From Candidatus Nomurabacteria bacterium (GTDB lineage: Bacteria; Patescibacteriota; Minisyncoccia; Phycocordibacterales; UBA9973): a stretch of 22,620 nt of DNA. This document shows, in pieces, positions 15,201 through 21,750 of this stretch; positions within the stretch are counted from its first letter, which is position 1, and each line of letters begins with the position of its first letter. The DNA lies in NCBI GenBank assembly GCA_943356455.1, contig CALRFB010000005.1, forward strand, positions 1 to 22,620, written 5' to 3'. The notes under the pieces are model-generated. The model made no database searches. It was not told the origin of the DNA and worked only from the letters and a program-made list of their open reading frames with translations. Position numbers and translations under genes: made by a program.

Positions 15201-17441
15201 CTTTTTTCAGGCGATTATAAAAATACAGCTCTTCGTGAAATGACGGGAGAGTGGAAAGATTTTTTGAAAAGTGATGTAAATTTATTACCACCACAAATAC
15301 GTTTGGTTAGTAAAATTATAGATGAGGCTGGAGGTGCTGGAAATATGAAGCATGTTGAATCTTTAGGAAATTTAATTTCTCAAGTTCAATCTACTCTCGA
15401 CAACAAGAAGACTACTGATGGAACTGTTTTGGAAATGAAGACGATGCTATCTACTTTAGAGAATCGATTTTCAAAGGAAAAATGGTCACAAGATGAGATT
15501 TCAGAATTTTATAATCTCTCCAAAGACATCCTTGAAGCTGCTCCAAGTCTATATACAACACTCGGACCAATTTTTGAGAATATTTCATCACCAAAAGACA
15601 TGAAGAAATTTATGTCTGATATTTTCCCATTCTACCAAACACAATTAGTGATACAGCAAAATATTAGTGGTGAAAATACTACGTATGACCCGAGAGGTTT
15701 AGTAGAGATGCGTAGTTCTATAAAAGAATTCTCAAACAAGCTTGAACAAGATAAAAATGAAACTGATGTATTTGAATCAGAAAAATTACGATTATTAGAG
15801 ATTGCGAAAGATGGATTTAAAAATCGCTTTGGTCTTTTAAAAGTTCCTGAGAATTTCACAAAAGAAAATCTCAGGTCTATTCAAAATACTATTAGATACA
15901 TGGGAAATATAAGTGAGAGGACTCCAGAACGCGAATCACTCATCTCTCTTTATCTAGGGCTTGAACTCGATAATAAATGGGGTGATTTTAGGGGTGGAAA
16001 AGAAATTAACTTTGGTGAATATATTTCCGAAAAACAACTTCAAACAATAGCCCCACTATTAGAAGAGAAACAAAAAAGTTACGAATTACTATCAGAAGTA
16101 TCAGGTATAGGAATGGACAAAATGTCTAAATTCCAAGACTTACTCCAAGAGGATGTTTCTAATAATTTAATCGGAGATATCCAGACTATTGATGTAAAAT
16201 TAGGTAATATAAAAAGAAACATTGACGAACTTGTTGATCCTGATATTTATCAGACACAAAAAGAAAAAGATGTACTGAATATTTTCTCCACAGAAGGTAA
16301 AAATGTTAATGCGGTTTTATCAAAACTATATGGTATTTCGACAGGTAAAAATATTCAGTTGTCTGAAGAAGATAACGGCATAAAATCAAAAATTGAATCT
16401 ATATTCTCTATTAATGAGTGGACTCCTAACAAGGTAAAAGAAATTCAAGATGAGATCCAACCGATCGGACTTGTGACGAGCATGGTTAATAAAATGCAAG
16501 AAGAAAAAGTTGAAGAAAATATTGCTGAACTCCAGACTAGGTTAATACCCAATAATCAAATTATTGAAATATTTAACAAACTTGGAGAAGAGTTTCATCA
16601 GGAATCTGGTGCTCTCGCATTATCAAAAGATCTTTCTTATCTCGAGAACATAATCATTAAAGATGCAAATAAGATCACGCTTGAAGAAAAAGAGGTTGTT
16701 AAAAATTACATTGATTCAGTTCGTGAAAAAATGAAAGACATGGAAAATGTTTTTGATCATGTTAAACAATATTTTGAAAAGATAAAAAAATCTTCCCATA
16801 TAGAAAATAATCCTGTCTTGAAAAGTAGAATTTCTGAAATTGAGAAAGTAATTTATTCTCAGGACACAAGTTCTGTAATCACCAGTCAAATGACAAAGGA
16901 TTTAAATTTGATTATAGAAAACATGCGTCAATGTCTCGGCTGTATGAGAAAAGAGGCAAATAATGATACAAATCTTTCTTTTGGAGATTACAATAAGTTC
17001 TTTATGATGAATCAATCTGAAAAAGAAAAAGGCAGTATCTCTGATGAAATTGTATTTTTTGTTCCTATTACCATGCCAGATGGTTCTAAAGAAATGTCTT
17101 TTGTAATGGATCAAGTCTATGGTTCAAAATCTTCTGATGTTCTCCTTGGTAATATATCTGCTGTTTATAAAAAATACCAAGTTCTTAAAAAAGAATTTCC
17201 TGATGCGCGACTATCAGTTTCTGTTACAAGTTCAGCCATGAAGAGTGTAGATCTAGATGGTCAAATTATGGAAAAAAGATTACGAGATACAATAAACAAA
17301 AAAGTTGAAGTAGTGAACTTTGAAGAATTGAATGCTCTTATCCCAAAATCTTCATTGAGCGATAACTATGTTGAATTCGGAAAAAATGCTTCTGCAAGAC
17401 AGTCTGGCGAAAGACAATTTTCTGGTTTGGTTCTAAAATAA
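12219..17441 (+). CDS. Giant 1740-residue cytosolic helical protein, unknown function
   Basis: 1740 residues, not recognised. There is no signal peptide, membrane helix, Walker motif or nuclease signature. The N-terminus (about 1-125) is Glu/Lys-rich and coiled-coil-like; the middle is a long run of amphipathic helices with little low complexity. The last 170 residues look like a separate folded module: a CLGC motif (Cys1572, Cys1575) and an Asn/Asp-rich NNDTNLSFGDYNKFF element, followed by beta-type segments (DEIVFFVPITMP, MSFVMDQVYG, ARLSVSVTSS) and a polar tail. The gene is much richer in A+T than the envelope genes: in hand-counted lines, 14401-14460 has 18 G+C of 60, against 32 of 60 at 4561-4620. 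It follows the 59-residue gene by three bases, and its stop codon abuts the stop of the convergent 496-residue gene with no gap. Lack of frame interruption over 5.2 kb argues that it is functional. Confidence 0.88.
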   Translation: MSLETEKLEQEKNLELSVEKQESVEDLKKSLENEVSISIDNLKNQDARVAEIEKSVHLVNSSIVEEIKEEIHLTESLQDINNQADAIEKSTLSELVTEKSFWGNIESAEEKVQKIEDLFSNLNIEELEREDIETHARGWNVTNNIKSIEDLKKRIIEHVSDSPNKGMWGLGEVSNFEKLIPQKEFQDIIWISAGVDPRVLTVYNANKKFNAFIQERPEFLESSEFKSVRFHQIKEGIKNSTLFEGYVHTKSEEFPETKIDFFKKDENEWSIRTLEDDNIFDKDKNKKTKKTSLGHDGKSYIIDIDKYEYDISNIDSLNNEEKEEIKNLFIEKISSNMYTHYSSEKVFAEEIFKVGSRLGVSEDEINQYAYNAMIQGVASGRPPANGIDKEFPAVYQKIQETLSEPEKRKEVLDSLQGNIKTKDERFDGWKETLSYLNINNEEKEAIINSYLDFSQGEQFPNKQRDVFGYRWELEENFDFSKEKRLLAFSTMSTEQKSRIIADYAGSLEKLDYLAFTNADILEFGVNSIESRTYISPSDIEQAKRRIQENFPDIVIDNTDIAKRAIFKNSSSIRDIEEALARNTVEMSPSEIVDQFSTPEDFILKQIKGADLYKLKTLETFKNNPEAPELPHLSTEIYAEIKKHILDQKNEYYGEKSNLKGVLSFVPKQYKLSVLTDPDLQEAFSNYYTNALRKNDQRFINDLRFLISKTENLNNPEQKVFDEYVQEKDYSNLLTYYKTLQNSNLSSPSIQNIENLFKERIANYGVDSEGIVLNSNTLEKTLKDISLQQLNQLTPENLVNEELIQEWLNINYGSNSKEMSRVFNLVKNSKDFSYFDKEIKNNLFKGNLSEKFIGTLQDVAENNPESIDRTVEFVKDMGQVFDNQFIEQNYDHLYKTLSKLNPEEYKEKIGLLEEMRPLLSSPLISRINFENLFAEVSSYDEQDRKKFFDLINTTTYRTDSESDLGWAKNTILYVNEVEEYGVLHRDQNRKDKMVDLFSGDYKNTALREMTGEWKDFLKSDVNLLPPQIRLVSKIIDEAGGAGNMKHVESLGNLISQVQSTLDNKKTTDGTVLEMKTMLSTLENRFSKEKWSQDEISEFYNLSKDILEAAPSLYTTLGPIFENISSPKDMKKFMSDIFPFYQTQLVIQQNISGENTTYDPRGLVEMRSSIKEFSNKLEQDKNETDVFESEKLRLLEIAKDGFKNRFGLLKVPENFTKENLRSIQNTIRYMGNISERTPERESLISLYLGLELDNKWGDFRGGKEINFGEYISEKQLQTIAPLLEEKQKSYELLSEVSGIGMDKMSKFQDLLQEDVSNNLIGDIQTIDVKLGNIKRNIDELVDPDIYQTQKEKDVLNIFSTEGKNVNAVLSKLYGISTGKNIQLSEEDNGIKSKIESIFSINEWTPNKVKEIQDEIQPIGLVTSMVNKMQEEKVEENIAELQTRLIPNNQIIEIFNKLGEEFHQESGALALSKDLSYLENIIIKDANKITLEEKEVVKNYIDSVREKMKDMENVFDHVKQYFEKIKKSSHIENNPVLKSRISEIEKVIYSQDTSSVITSQMTKDLNLIIENMRQCLGCMRKEANNDTNLSFGDYNKFFMMNQSEKEKGSISDEIVFFVPITMPDGSKEMSFVMDQVYGSKSSDVLLGNISAVYKKYQVLKKEFPDARLSVSVTSSAMKSVDLDGQIMEKRLRDTINKKVEVVNFEELNALIPKSSLSDNYVEFGKNASARQSGERQFSGLVLK

Positions 17442-18932
17442 TTAGATCTTCAAAACCCCATTTCCCCACAACTCTCTCAGCCTTTTATTAATCGCATTTA
17501 AACTACTATTATTCCTCGGTTCAACCTCCTCAGTCTTAAACTCAAAATCCTGCACATATGTTTCCATATAAAACTGGATGTCTTTTTGCGAATATATTTC
17601 ACCATCAATCTTGTCATGAACAGTACGAATATGTTGGTTGATATACTTAATCTTTTCTTTCAAAGTTTCAACGTAATGTTCAGACATAAACAGGAGGTCA
17701 ACTTCAAGTAGAGTGGAGCATTGCGTGAGCAGGTCATCGAATGCGAGAAGCTCGGAATAGCACTCCATAAAAATACCCCGCTTGATTAGAAATATCATGT
17801 AGCCAAACATCATTATATTATCAACCTGAATTTTATAATCATTCACAAATTTTATATCCTCACCCAAGTAATACAAACCCTCGCCTCCGATCGACTTGTA
17901 GTATTTGCGTATGCCAAATAATTCTTTGTATCTGTCTTCGGTCACTAATTTTCCTTCGTCAACATATTTTTGTAAGTACGTCCTTGTCTTGTTTTTCTCT
18001 GCGATAAATTGCTCCAGAACTTCATGGTGTTTGAGTTTGGTATCAATTTTGTTGCACGTCGCATAGTCACCGCTATTGCACAAAGGTATAGATTCTTTGA
18101 ATAGTAGCCCTTTCGTGATTTCTTCATGAATAATAGTTTTAAATTCATGTTGAATATTAGGCAATTGATATACTTTTTCTTTCATGTCTTCCTCGTCTGA
18201 ATACTGCACGTTGAATTTACTCGCCAACTTTCTCACAAAGAAAAGTACCGGTATTGATGCAAAGTATCCCTCAAAGAACGCACTCGAAATACCCATCTTG
18301 TGATCCACGACAAATTTCATATAGTCCCATGGAATTGCATCAAATATGAGATCTGTTATTTTCTTAATTTCCTCATCAGTCAGTTTCGTTTTATCTTTCA
18401 TAATCTCAGACAATTTTTCTTCTTCTGAAAAATAGCTGTAGTTGGTATTGCAATCTGGATCAAGTGCCAGCATGTCGGCTTGTACTTCAGAGGATAGATT
18501 TTCAAATGCCATCTTGTGTATCAGTGATTCATAATCAAGTCCCGTGTTTTGTAGTATCAGTGACAATGCTTTTTCCTTGTCTTCATCAGTCAGTAATTTT
18601 TCAATAGCTCTCATAAAACCACCTGTATTTTCATACTTCACATACATGCAGGTTGTTTCCGCATGCTGTACATCTATGATTGCGTTGAGATATGTCGTCT
18701 GCATATCGATCTTCAGATACCGCAGTGCTTCCCATGTGTGGAAGTATTTGTTGTATTCTTCTACCTCGTGCCTGTGTTTGGTCTTCCACCCAGTCGACAG
18801 AGCATAGATGTCTGCACTATTAAGGGATTTCACTCCCGTTTGCATCTCATGAATTTCTTCATGGATACACATGAGGATACGCTGTCGTGGAGTGATGTCC
18901 GCTGTTCGTAGTAGGTTTGATATATTTTTCAT
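17442..18932 (-). CDS. Unknown 496-residue protein, last gene of the methyltransferase operon
   Basis: 496 residues, not recognised. It appears soluble and mostly helical, rich in Glu, Lys, Tyr and Phe. An HEEIH sequence at residues 24-28 matches the HExxH zinc-protease pattern, but no downstream third ligand is evident and the match may be chance. The segment ADIYALSTGW (about 41-50) followed by EVEEYNKYFHTWEAL looks like a conserved motif. A cysteine pair (CNSGDYATC) lies near residue 288. It occupies the place and has the length of a phage large terminase, but it lacks Walker A and B motifs and is not one. The upstream 69-residue gene ends one base before this ATG (TAG-T-ATG), indicating translational coupling. 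The 3' end abuts the stop codon of the giant gene. Confidence 0.85.
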   Translation of the reverse strand: MKNISNLLRTADITPRQRILMCIHEEIHEMQTGVKSLNSADIYALSTGWKTKHRHEVEEYNKYFHTWEALRYLKIDMQTTYLNAIIDVQHAETTCMYVKYENTGGFMRAIEKLLTDEDKEKALSLILQNTGLDYESLIHKMAFENLSSEVQADMLALDPDCNTNYSYFSEEEKLSEIMKDKTKLTDEEIKKITDLIFDAIPWDYMKFVVDHKMGISSAFFEGYFASIPVLFFVRKLASKFNVQYSDEEDMKEKVYQLPNIQHEFKTIIHEEITKGLLFKESIPLCNSGDYATCNKIDTKLKHHEVLEQFIAEKNKTRTYLQKYVDEGKLVTEDRYKELFGIRKYYKSIGGEGLYYLGEDIKFVNDYKIQVDNIMMFGYMIFLIKRGIFMECYSELLAFDDLLTQCSTLLEVDLLFMSEHYVETLKEKIKYINQHIRTVHDKIDGEIYSQKDIQFYMETYVQDFEFKTEEVEPRNNSSLNAINKRLRELWGNGVLKI

Positions 18933-18933
18933 A

Positions 18934-19143
18934 CTATCTGGTATTCTTTAATCTTTGCTCCAAAAACTCGACTCTGTTTTTGAGGTTTGTGTTTACAATG
19001 TTCTTTGACAGCGACAGTGCTATTCGTGATATGGTCGCTGCTTGCTTGAGCGGTAGTTTCCGCTCAGATACTTTGAGTAGTGCATCAGAGAGAATCTCAT
19101 TTATCTCCTCAAGCGTTAATACTTTTTTGATTGGTGTTTCCAT
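18934..19143 (-). CDS. 69-residue helical protein of unknown function in the methyltransferase operon
   Basis: 69 residues, not assigned to a family. It is predicted as two or three helices: TLEEINEILSDALLKV, then KLPLKQAATISRIALSLSKNIV, then a charged C-terminal coil RVEFLEQRLKN. The middle part is hydrophobic on one face, suggesting a dimer or partner-binding helix. Small proteins of this style occur beside terminase or methyltransferase genes in phage-like regions, which is general knowledge rather than a match. It lies 3 bases downstream of the HTH-like gene and 1 base upstream of the 496-residue gene, so it belongs to the operon. Confidence 0.75.
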   Translation of the reverse strand: METPIKKVLTLEEINEILSDALLKVSERKLPLKQAATISRIALSLSKNIVNTNLKNRVEFLEQRLKNTR

Positions 19144-19146
19144 ATA

Positions 19147-19524
19147 TTAATTGTTTTCGATTATTTCAAACCACGCTCGTACTTCTTGAGCCTTGCCGTT
19201 CTTGCTAACATTCTTGTAGAGAGCCAACACCACATTTGGTGTCAGATTCCTCGCCCAAGAATTGATAGAGGTGATGAGCCCTTCTTTCTCAATTCGCTTG
19301 TTCCAGTCGGTGAGTGTGCCGAGATCTTTGATACCAAAAGTTGTAGCAAAGTCAGTTTGGTTTTTGATCTCTAGTAACGACAGAATGGCTTCATCAATAA
19401 TGCCAAACTTCTCAAGTACAGCCTTGGGTTGACCCTTGAGAAAAGAAGGTAGAGACTTCCAAAGAACGTAAGAGTTGAAATCTTGCTTTCTGTAGACTCC
19501 TCCTTTTCTTTGTTCCTCCTCCAT
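19147..19524 (-). CDS. Small HTH-like protein, possibly terminase-small-subunit-like
   Basis: 125 residues. A helix-turn-helix-like core is seen at about 45-85: ILSLLEIKNQTDFATTFGI, a turn at KDLGTL, then TDWNKRIEKEGL. This matches the pattern of phage small-terminase and transposase-type HTH domains, in which a Thr/Leu-x-x-Trp helix follows the turn. A C-terminal helical part (about 95-125) could be for oligomerisation. It sits between a DNA methyltransferase (3 bases upstream) and a small helical gene (3 bases downstream), a setting common for phage packaging modules. No large terminase follows, so a role as regulator or site-binding protein for the methyltransferases is equally possible. 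The HTH call is moderate; the terminase link is inference. Confidence 0.75.
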   Translation of the reverse strand: MEEEQRKGGVYRKQDFNSYVLWKSLPSFLKGQPKAVLEKFGIIDEAILSLLEIKNQTDFATTFGIKDLGTLTDWNKRIEKEGLITSINSWARNLTPNVVLALYKNVSKNGKAQEVRAWFEIIENN

Positions 19525-19527
19525 AGA

Positions 19528-20280
19528 CTAATTGAGTTTCACTCGTGTTTGTTTGGTGAGCTTCTCGAGTCGTGATATACATATTTCTACATACTCTGGA
19601 TCAAGCTCAATACCAATACACTTTCGACCCAAGTGTTCACACGCTATTGCAGTGGTGCCACTACCCAGAAATCCGTCATAGACGTAGTCGCCGATGCAGG
19701 TGACATTCGGTATGATTTTCCGCATCAATCCGACAGGCTTTTGTGTCGGATGCAGTTTTGATTTACTCGGCTTCGGGTAATACAAAACACTCTTGGCTTT
19801 TGACCGTTCCATCTCGTGCTTGCCATACCAACCGTAAGCAATGACTTCAAATTGCGATAGATAATCCTTCATCCCCATCACTGGCTGATTCTTGAGCCAG
19901 ATGAGCATTTGGCTGAAATGAATTCCTGCCATCTGCATGCCCGTGCGAAGTGCAAGGAACATTGTGTCTGAATTGAAAATATGAAAAGTGTTGTATCTAT
20001 CCAAGTGTGGCAGAATACACTCGATCCATTTCTTGGTGAATTGCACATATTCGTATTCAGTTTGTATCTGGTCACCAACAATTGCCTTGGCATTTTTCAC
20101 GCCAAGCTTTGCAATGTCCTTTTTGTTTTCTACATACGCGATGCCATAGGGAGGATCTACTATCACTGCTCGGATCTTACGCTCACCAACAACCGTATTC
20201 ACAAAGAATCTGTCTAATGAATCGCCACAGCCGATAATGTGATCACCGACTTTATATATGTCACCATTAGATATTTTCAT
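19528..20280 (-). CDS. Beta-class DNA (adenine-N6 or cytosine-N4) methyltransferase
   Basis: 250 residues. It transfers a methyl group from S-adenosylmethionine to an exocyclic amino group in DNA. Motif order is that of the beta class: catalytic DPPYGI at residues 42-47 (motif IV), then the target-recognition region, HPTQKP at about 177-182, and the AdoMet-binding GFLGSGTTAIACEHLGRKCIG-type motif I at about 203. The beta-class N6/N4 fold is clear; which base is modified and the recognition sequence cannot be read from the protein. No restriction endonuclease gene is adjacent, so it is probably an orphan, possibly protecting or marking the element's DNA. The start overlaps the end of the ParB-methyltransferase gene by 14 bases and the stop is 3 bases before the HTH-like gene. 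Confidence 0.93.
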   Translation of the reverse strand: MKISNGDIYKVGDHIIGCGDSLDRFFVNTVVGERKIRAVIVDPPYGIAYVENKKDIAKLGVKNAKAIVGDQIQTEYEYVQFTKKWIECILPHLDRYNTFHIFNSDTMFLALRTGMQMAGIHFSQMLIWLKNQPVMGMKDYLSQFEVIAYGWYGKHEMERSKAKSVLYYPKPSKSKLHPTQKPVGLMRKIIPNVTCIGDYVYDGFLGSGTTAIACEHLGRKCIGIELDPEYVEICISRLEKLTKQTRVKLN

Positions 20281-21559
20281 AAATTCTTTTTGCTTTAAGG
20301 TTGGTAAATTTCTCCCATCGGTCTATGATGATGGTTGCAAATATTGGATCGAGTTCGACACCTCGCCATTTTCTGTGAAGTTGCTCGCAGGCAATCAAAT
20401 CACTTCCGCTTCCTGCAAATCCTGAGAATATGATATGTCCGGGTGCAGAACATCGCTTGAATGGTTTCTCATTCAAGCTCACTGGCTTTTGAGTTGGATG
20501 CAGATATTCTTTGGTGCTGTCACGCTTCACAATCCAAAGATCTATCATTTCTAGTATTTCATCGTGGAGTTGATTTCCACTACTGACTTCCTGATTGAGT
20601 ACTTCATTGGCATTTTGAAATCCTTTGTTGAGATACGGAGTTCCGATCGTGCCATACACGCACGGTTCATATACTTTGTTGAAGGCAACTTTCGGTGTTG
20701 GGTTCTGATTGTTCTTGATCCACATACACACTCGTTTGCTTTTGATTTTGTTTTCTTGGTAGAGATTCTGAATGAGTCCGATGTTTATCGAATCACACCA
20801 GTAGAATACATGGGCGTGTTTTTTCGCAAACGACATGGCAACAGTCAAACTCTCCCGCATGAATGTGGCATAGTCTTTAGTGTTTTTTGAATCGTCTTTG
20901 GCGGAATAACTGCCACCGTACTTTTCAGAATTGCCGACACCTTTAGAATAGTCGAGTCCGATGTTGTATGGTGGGTCACAGTAGATGATGTCTGAGGTGT
21001 CAGTGTTCATCAGGCGTGCCACAGCATCTTTGTCGGTAGAGCTTCCGACAAGTAATCGATGATCACCGAGTTGCCATATCTCACCAAGTTTTACTTTGGG
21101 TGTTACTGTCTCTTTGATTGCTTTGTCTAAATCAAAATCGTCATCAGTCACATCGACATCGTCGAAGATCCCTTGGAGTTCTTCGTCACCAAAGCCGACA
21201 TCAAGTAACATATTGAGATCCATTAATTTCAGAAGCTCCTCATCCCATGAACCTTGATTTTTGTTGAGCCTGAGATTGAGTTCTTTTTCTTCGTCTTCGG
21301 TCAGTTCTCGGCTCGGTACCTTCGCCTCTATTTCTGTTATTCCAAGGTCAGCATATATCTTGATTCTCTGATGTCCTCCGATCACACAGTTCTTGCGTGC
21401 GCCTGTATTTACAATCACTGGTTCAACACGACCGAAGTGCTGTATTGATTTTGTTAATTCTTCTCGTTCTTTCGCACTTATCTTCCTTGGGTTATATGAA
21501 GCAGGAACGAGATCTGCTGTCATAACCATTTTCTCCGTCCACACAATAGTTTGAGTCAT
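20267..21559 (-). CDS. ParB-like nuclease domain fused to a DNA methyltransferase
   Basis: 430 residues. The N-terminal ParB/Srx-like domain (about 12-105) shows ASYNPRKI, the SIQHFGRVEPVIVN segment and the GGHQRIKIYADLGI box. An acidic linker follows (about 105-150). The C-terminal half (about 150-425) is a beta-class methyltransferase: DPPYNIGLDY from Asp195, HPTQKP at about 353, and FAGSGSDLIACEQ at about 381. This fusion is a known architecture in phages and mobile elements, where the ParB part is thought to aid DNA binding or sliding. It is the first gene of the five-gene operon and overlaps the second methyltransferase by 14 bases. A dyad and a weak -10 box precede it. ATG at 21559 is used; ATGs at residues 10 and 12 are alternatives. 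No recognition sequence can be inferred. Confidence 0.93.
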   Translation of the reverse strand: MTQTIVWTEKMVMTADLVPASYNPRKISAKEREELTKSIQHFGRVEPVIVNTGARKNCVIGGHQRIKIYADLGITEIEAKVPSRELTEDEEKELNLRLNKNQGSWDEELLKLMDLNMLLDVGFGDEELQGIFDDVDVTDDDFDLDKAIKETVTPKVKLGEIWQLGDHRLLVGSSTDKDAVARLMNTDTSDIIYCDPPYNIGLDYSKGVGNSEKYGGSYSAKDDSKNTKDYATFMRESLTVAMSFAKKHAHVFYWCDSINIGLIQNLYQENKIKSKRVCMWIKNNQNPTPKVAFNKVYEPCVYGTIGTPYLNKGFQNANEVLNQEVSSGNQLHDEILEMIDLWIVKRDSTKEYLHPTQKPVSLNEKPFKRCSAPGHIIFSGFAGSGSDLIACEQLHRKWRGVELDPIFATIIIDRWEKFTNLKAKRIYENI

Positions 21560-21563
21560 ACAT

Positions 21564-21580
21564 TTTTAACATAGTTAAAA
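21564..21580. promoter_or_regulatory. Operator-like dyad overlapping the operon's -10 box
   Basis: TTTTAAC (21564-21570) and GTTAAAA (21574-21580) form a perfect 7-base inverted repeat around ATA. On the minus strand the -10 candidate TATGTT (21568-21573) lies inside it and ends 8 bases before the ATG at 21559. The -35 region is poor. An autorepressor site is plausible but unproven, because A+T-rich dyads arise easily. Confidence 0.4.
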
Positions 21581-21620
21581 TTATTAATGAACTCATGTTT
21601 TGAGAAATAGCTGAAAACGC

Positions 21621-21674
21621 AAAAAGGGCTATCAACTAAAACCCAATAAATGAGTTTTGTTGATAGCCCTTTTA
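21621..21674. terminator. Strong hairpin terminator downstream of the zinc-ribbon gene
   Basis: A perfect 15-base inverted repeat (21622-21636 with 21659-21673) with core GGGCTATCAAC/GTTGATAGCCC is extended inward by five more pairs after one bulged T. The outer arms are A and T tracts, so it can terminate in both directions. It lies between the zinc-ribbon gene (stop at 21751) and the start of the methyltransferase operon (21559). The rest of 21560-21750 holds a short GGTGT/ACACC dyad (21689-21703) and the palindrome GTATATATAC, with no gene seen. Confidence 0.85.
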
Positions 21675-21750
21675 AGTCGCTATCTGGCACACCCCGTAGG
21701 TGTATATATACTTACATAATATCAAGTCCTAAAAACAATGCAAGTAAAAT

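Noticed and set aside
17442-18932. Large terminase subunit, considered for the 496-aa protein because of its length and position
   Set aside because: No Walker A, Walker B or nuclease aspartate pattern is visible anywhere in the protein.
21689-21715. ACACC/GGTGT dyad and GTATATATAC palindrome after the zinc-ribbon gene
   Set aside because: Short, A+T-biased and with no T tract or start codon nearby; too weak to call a regulatory site.
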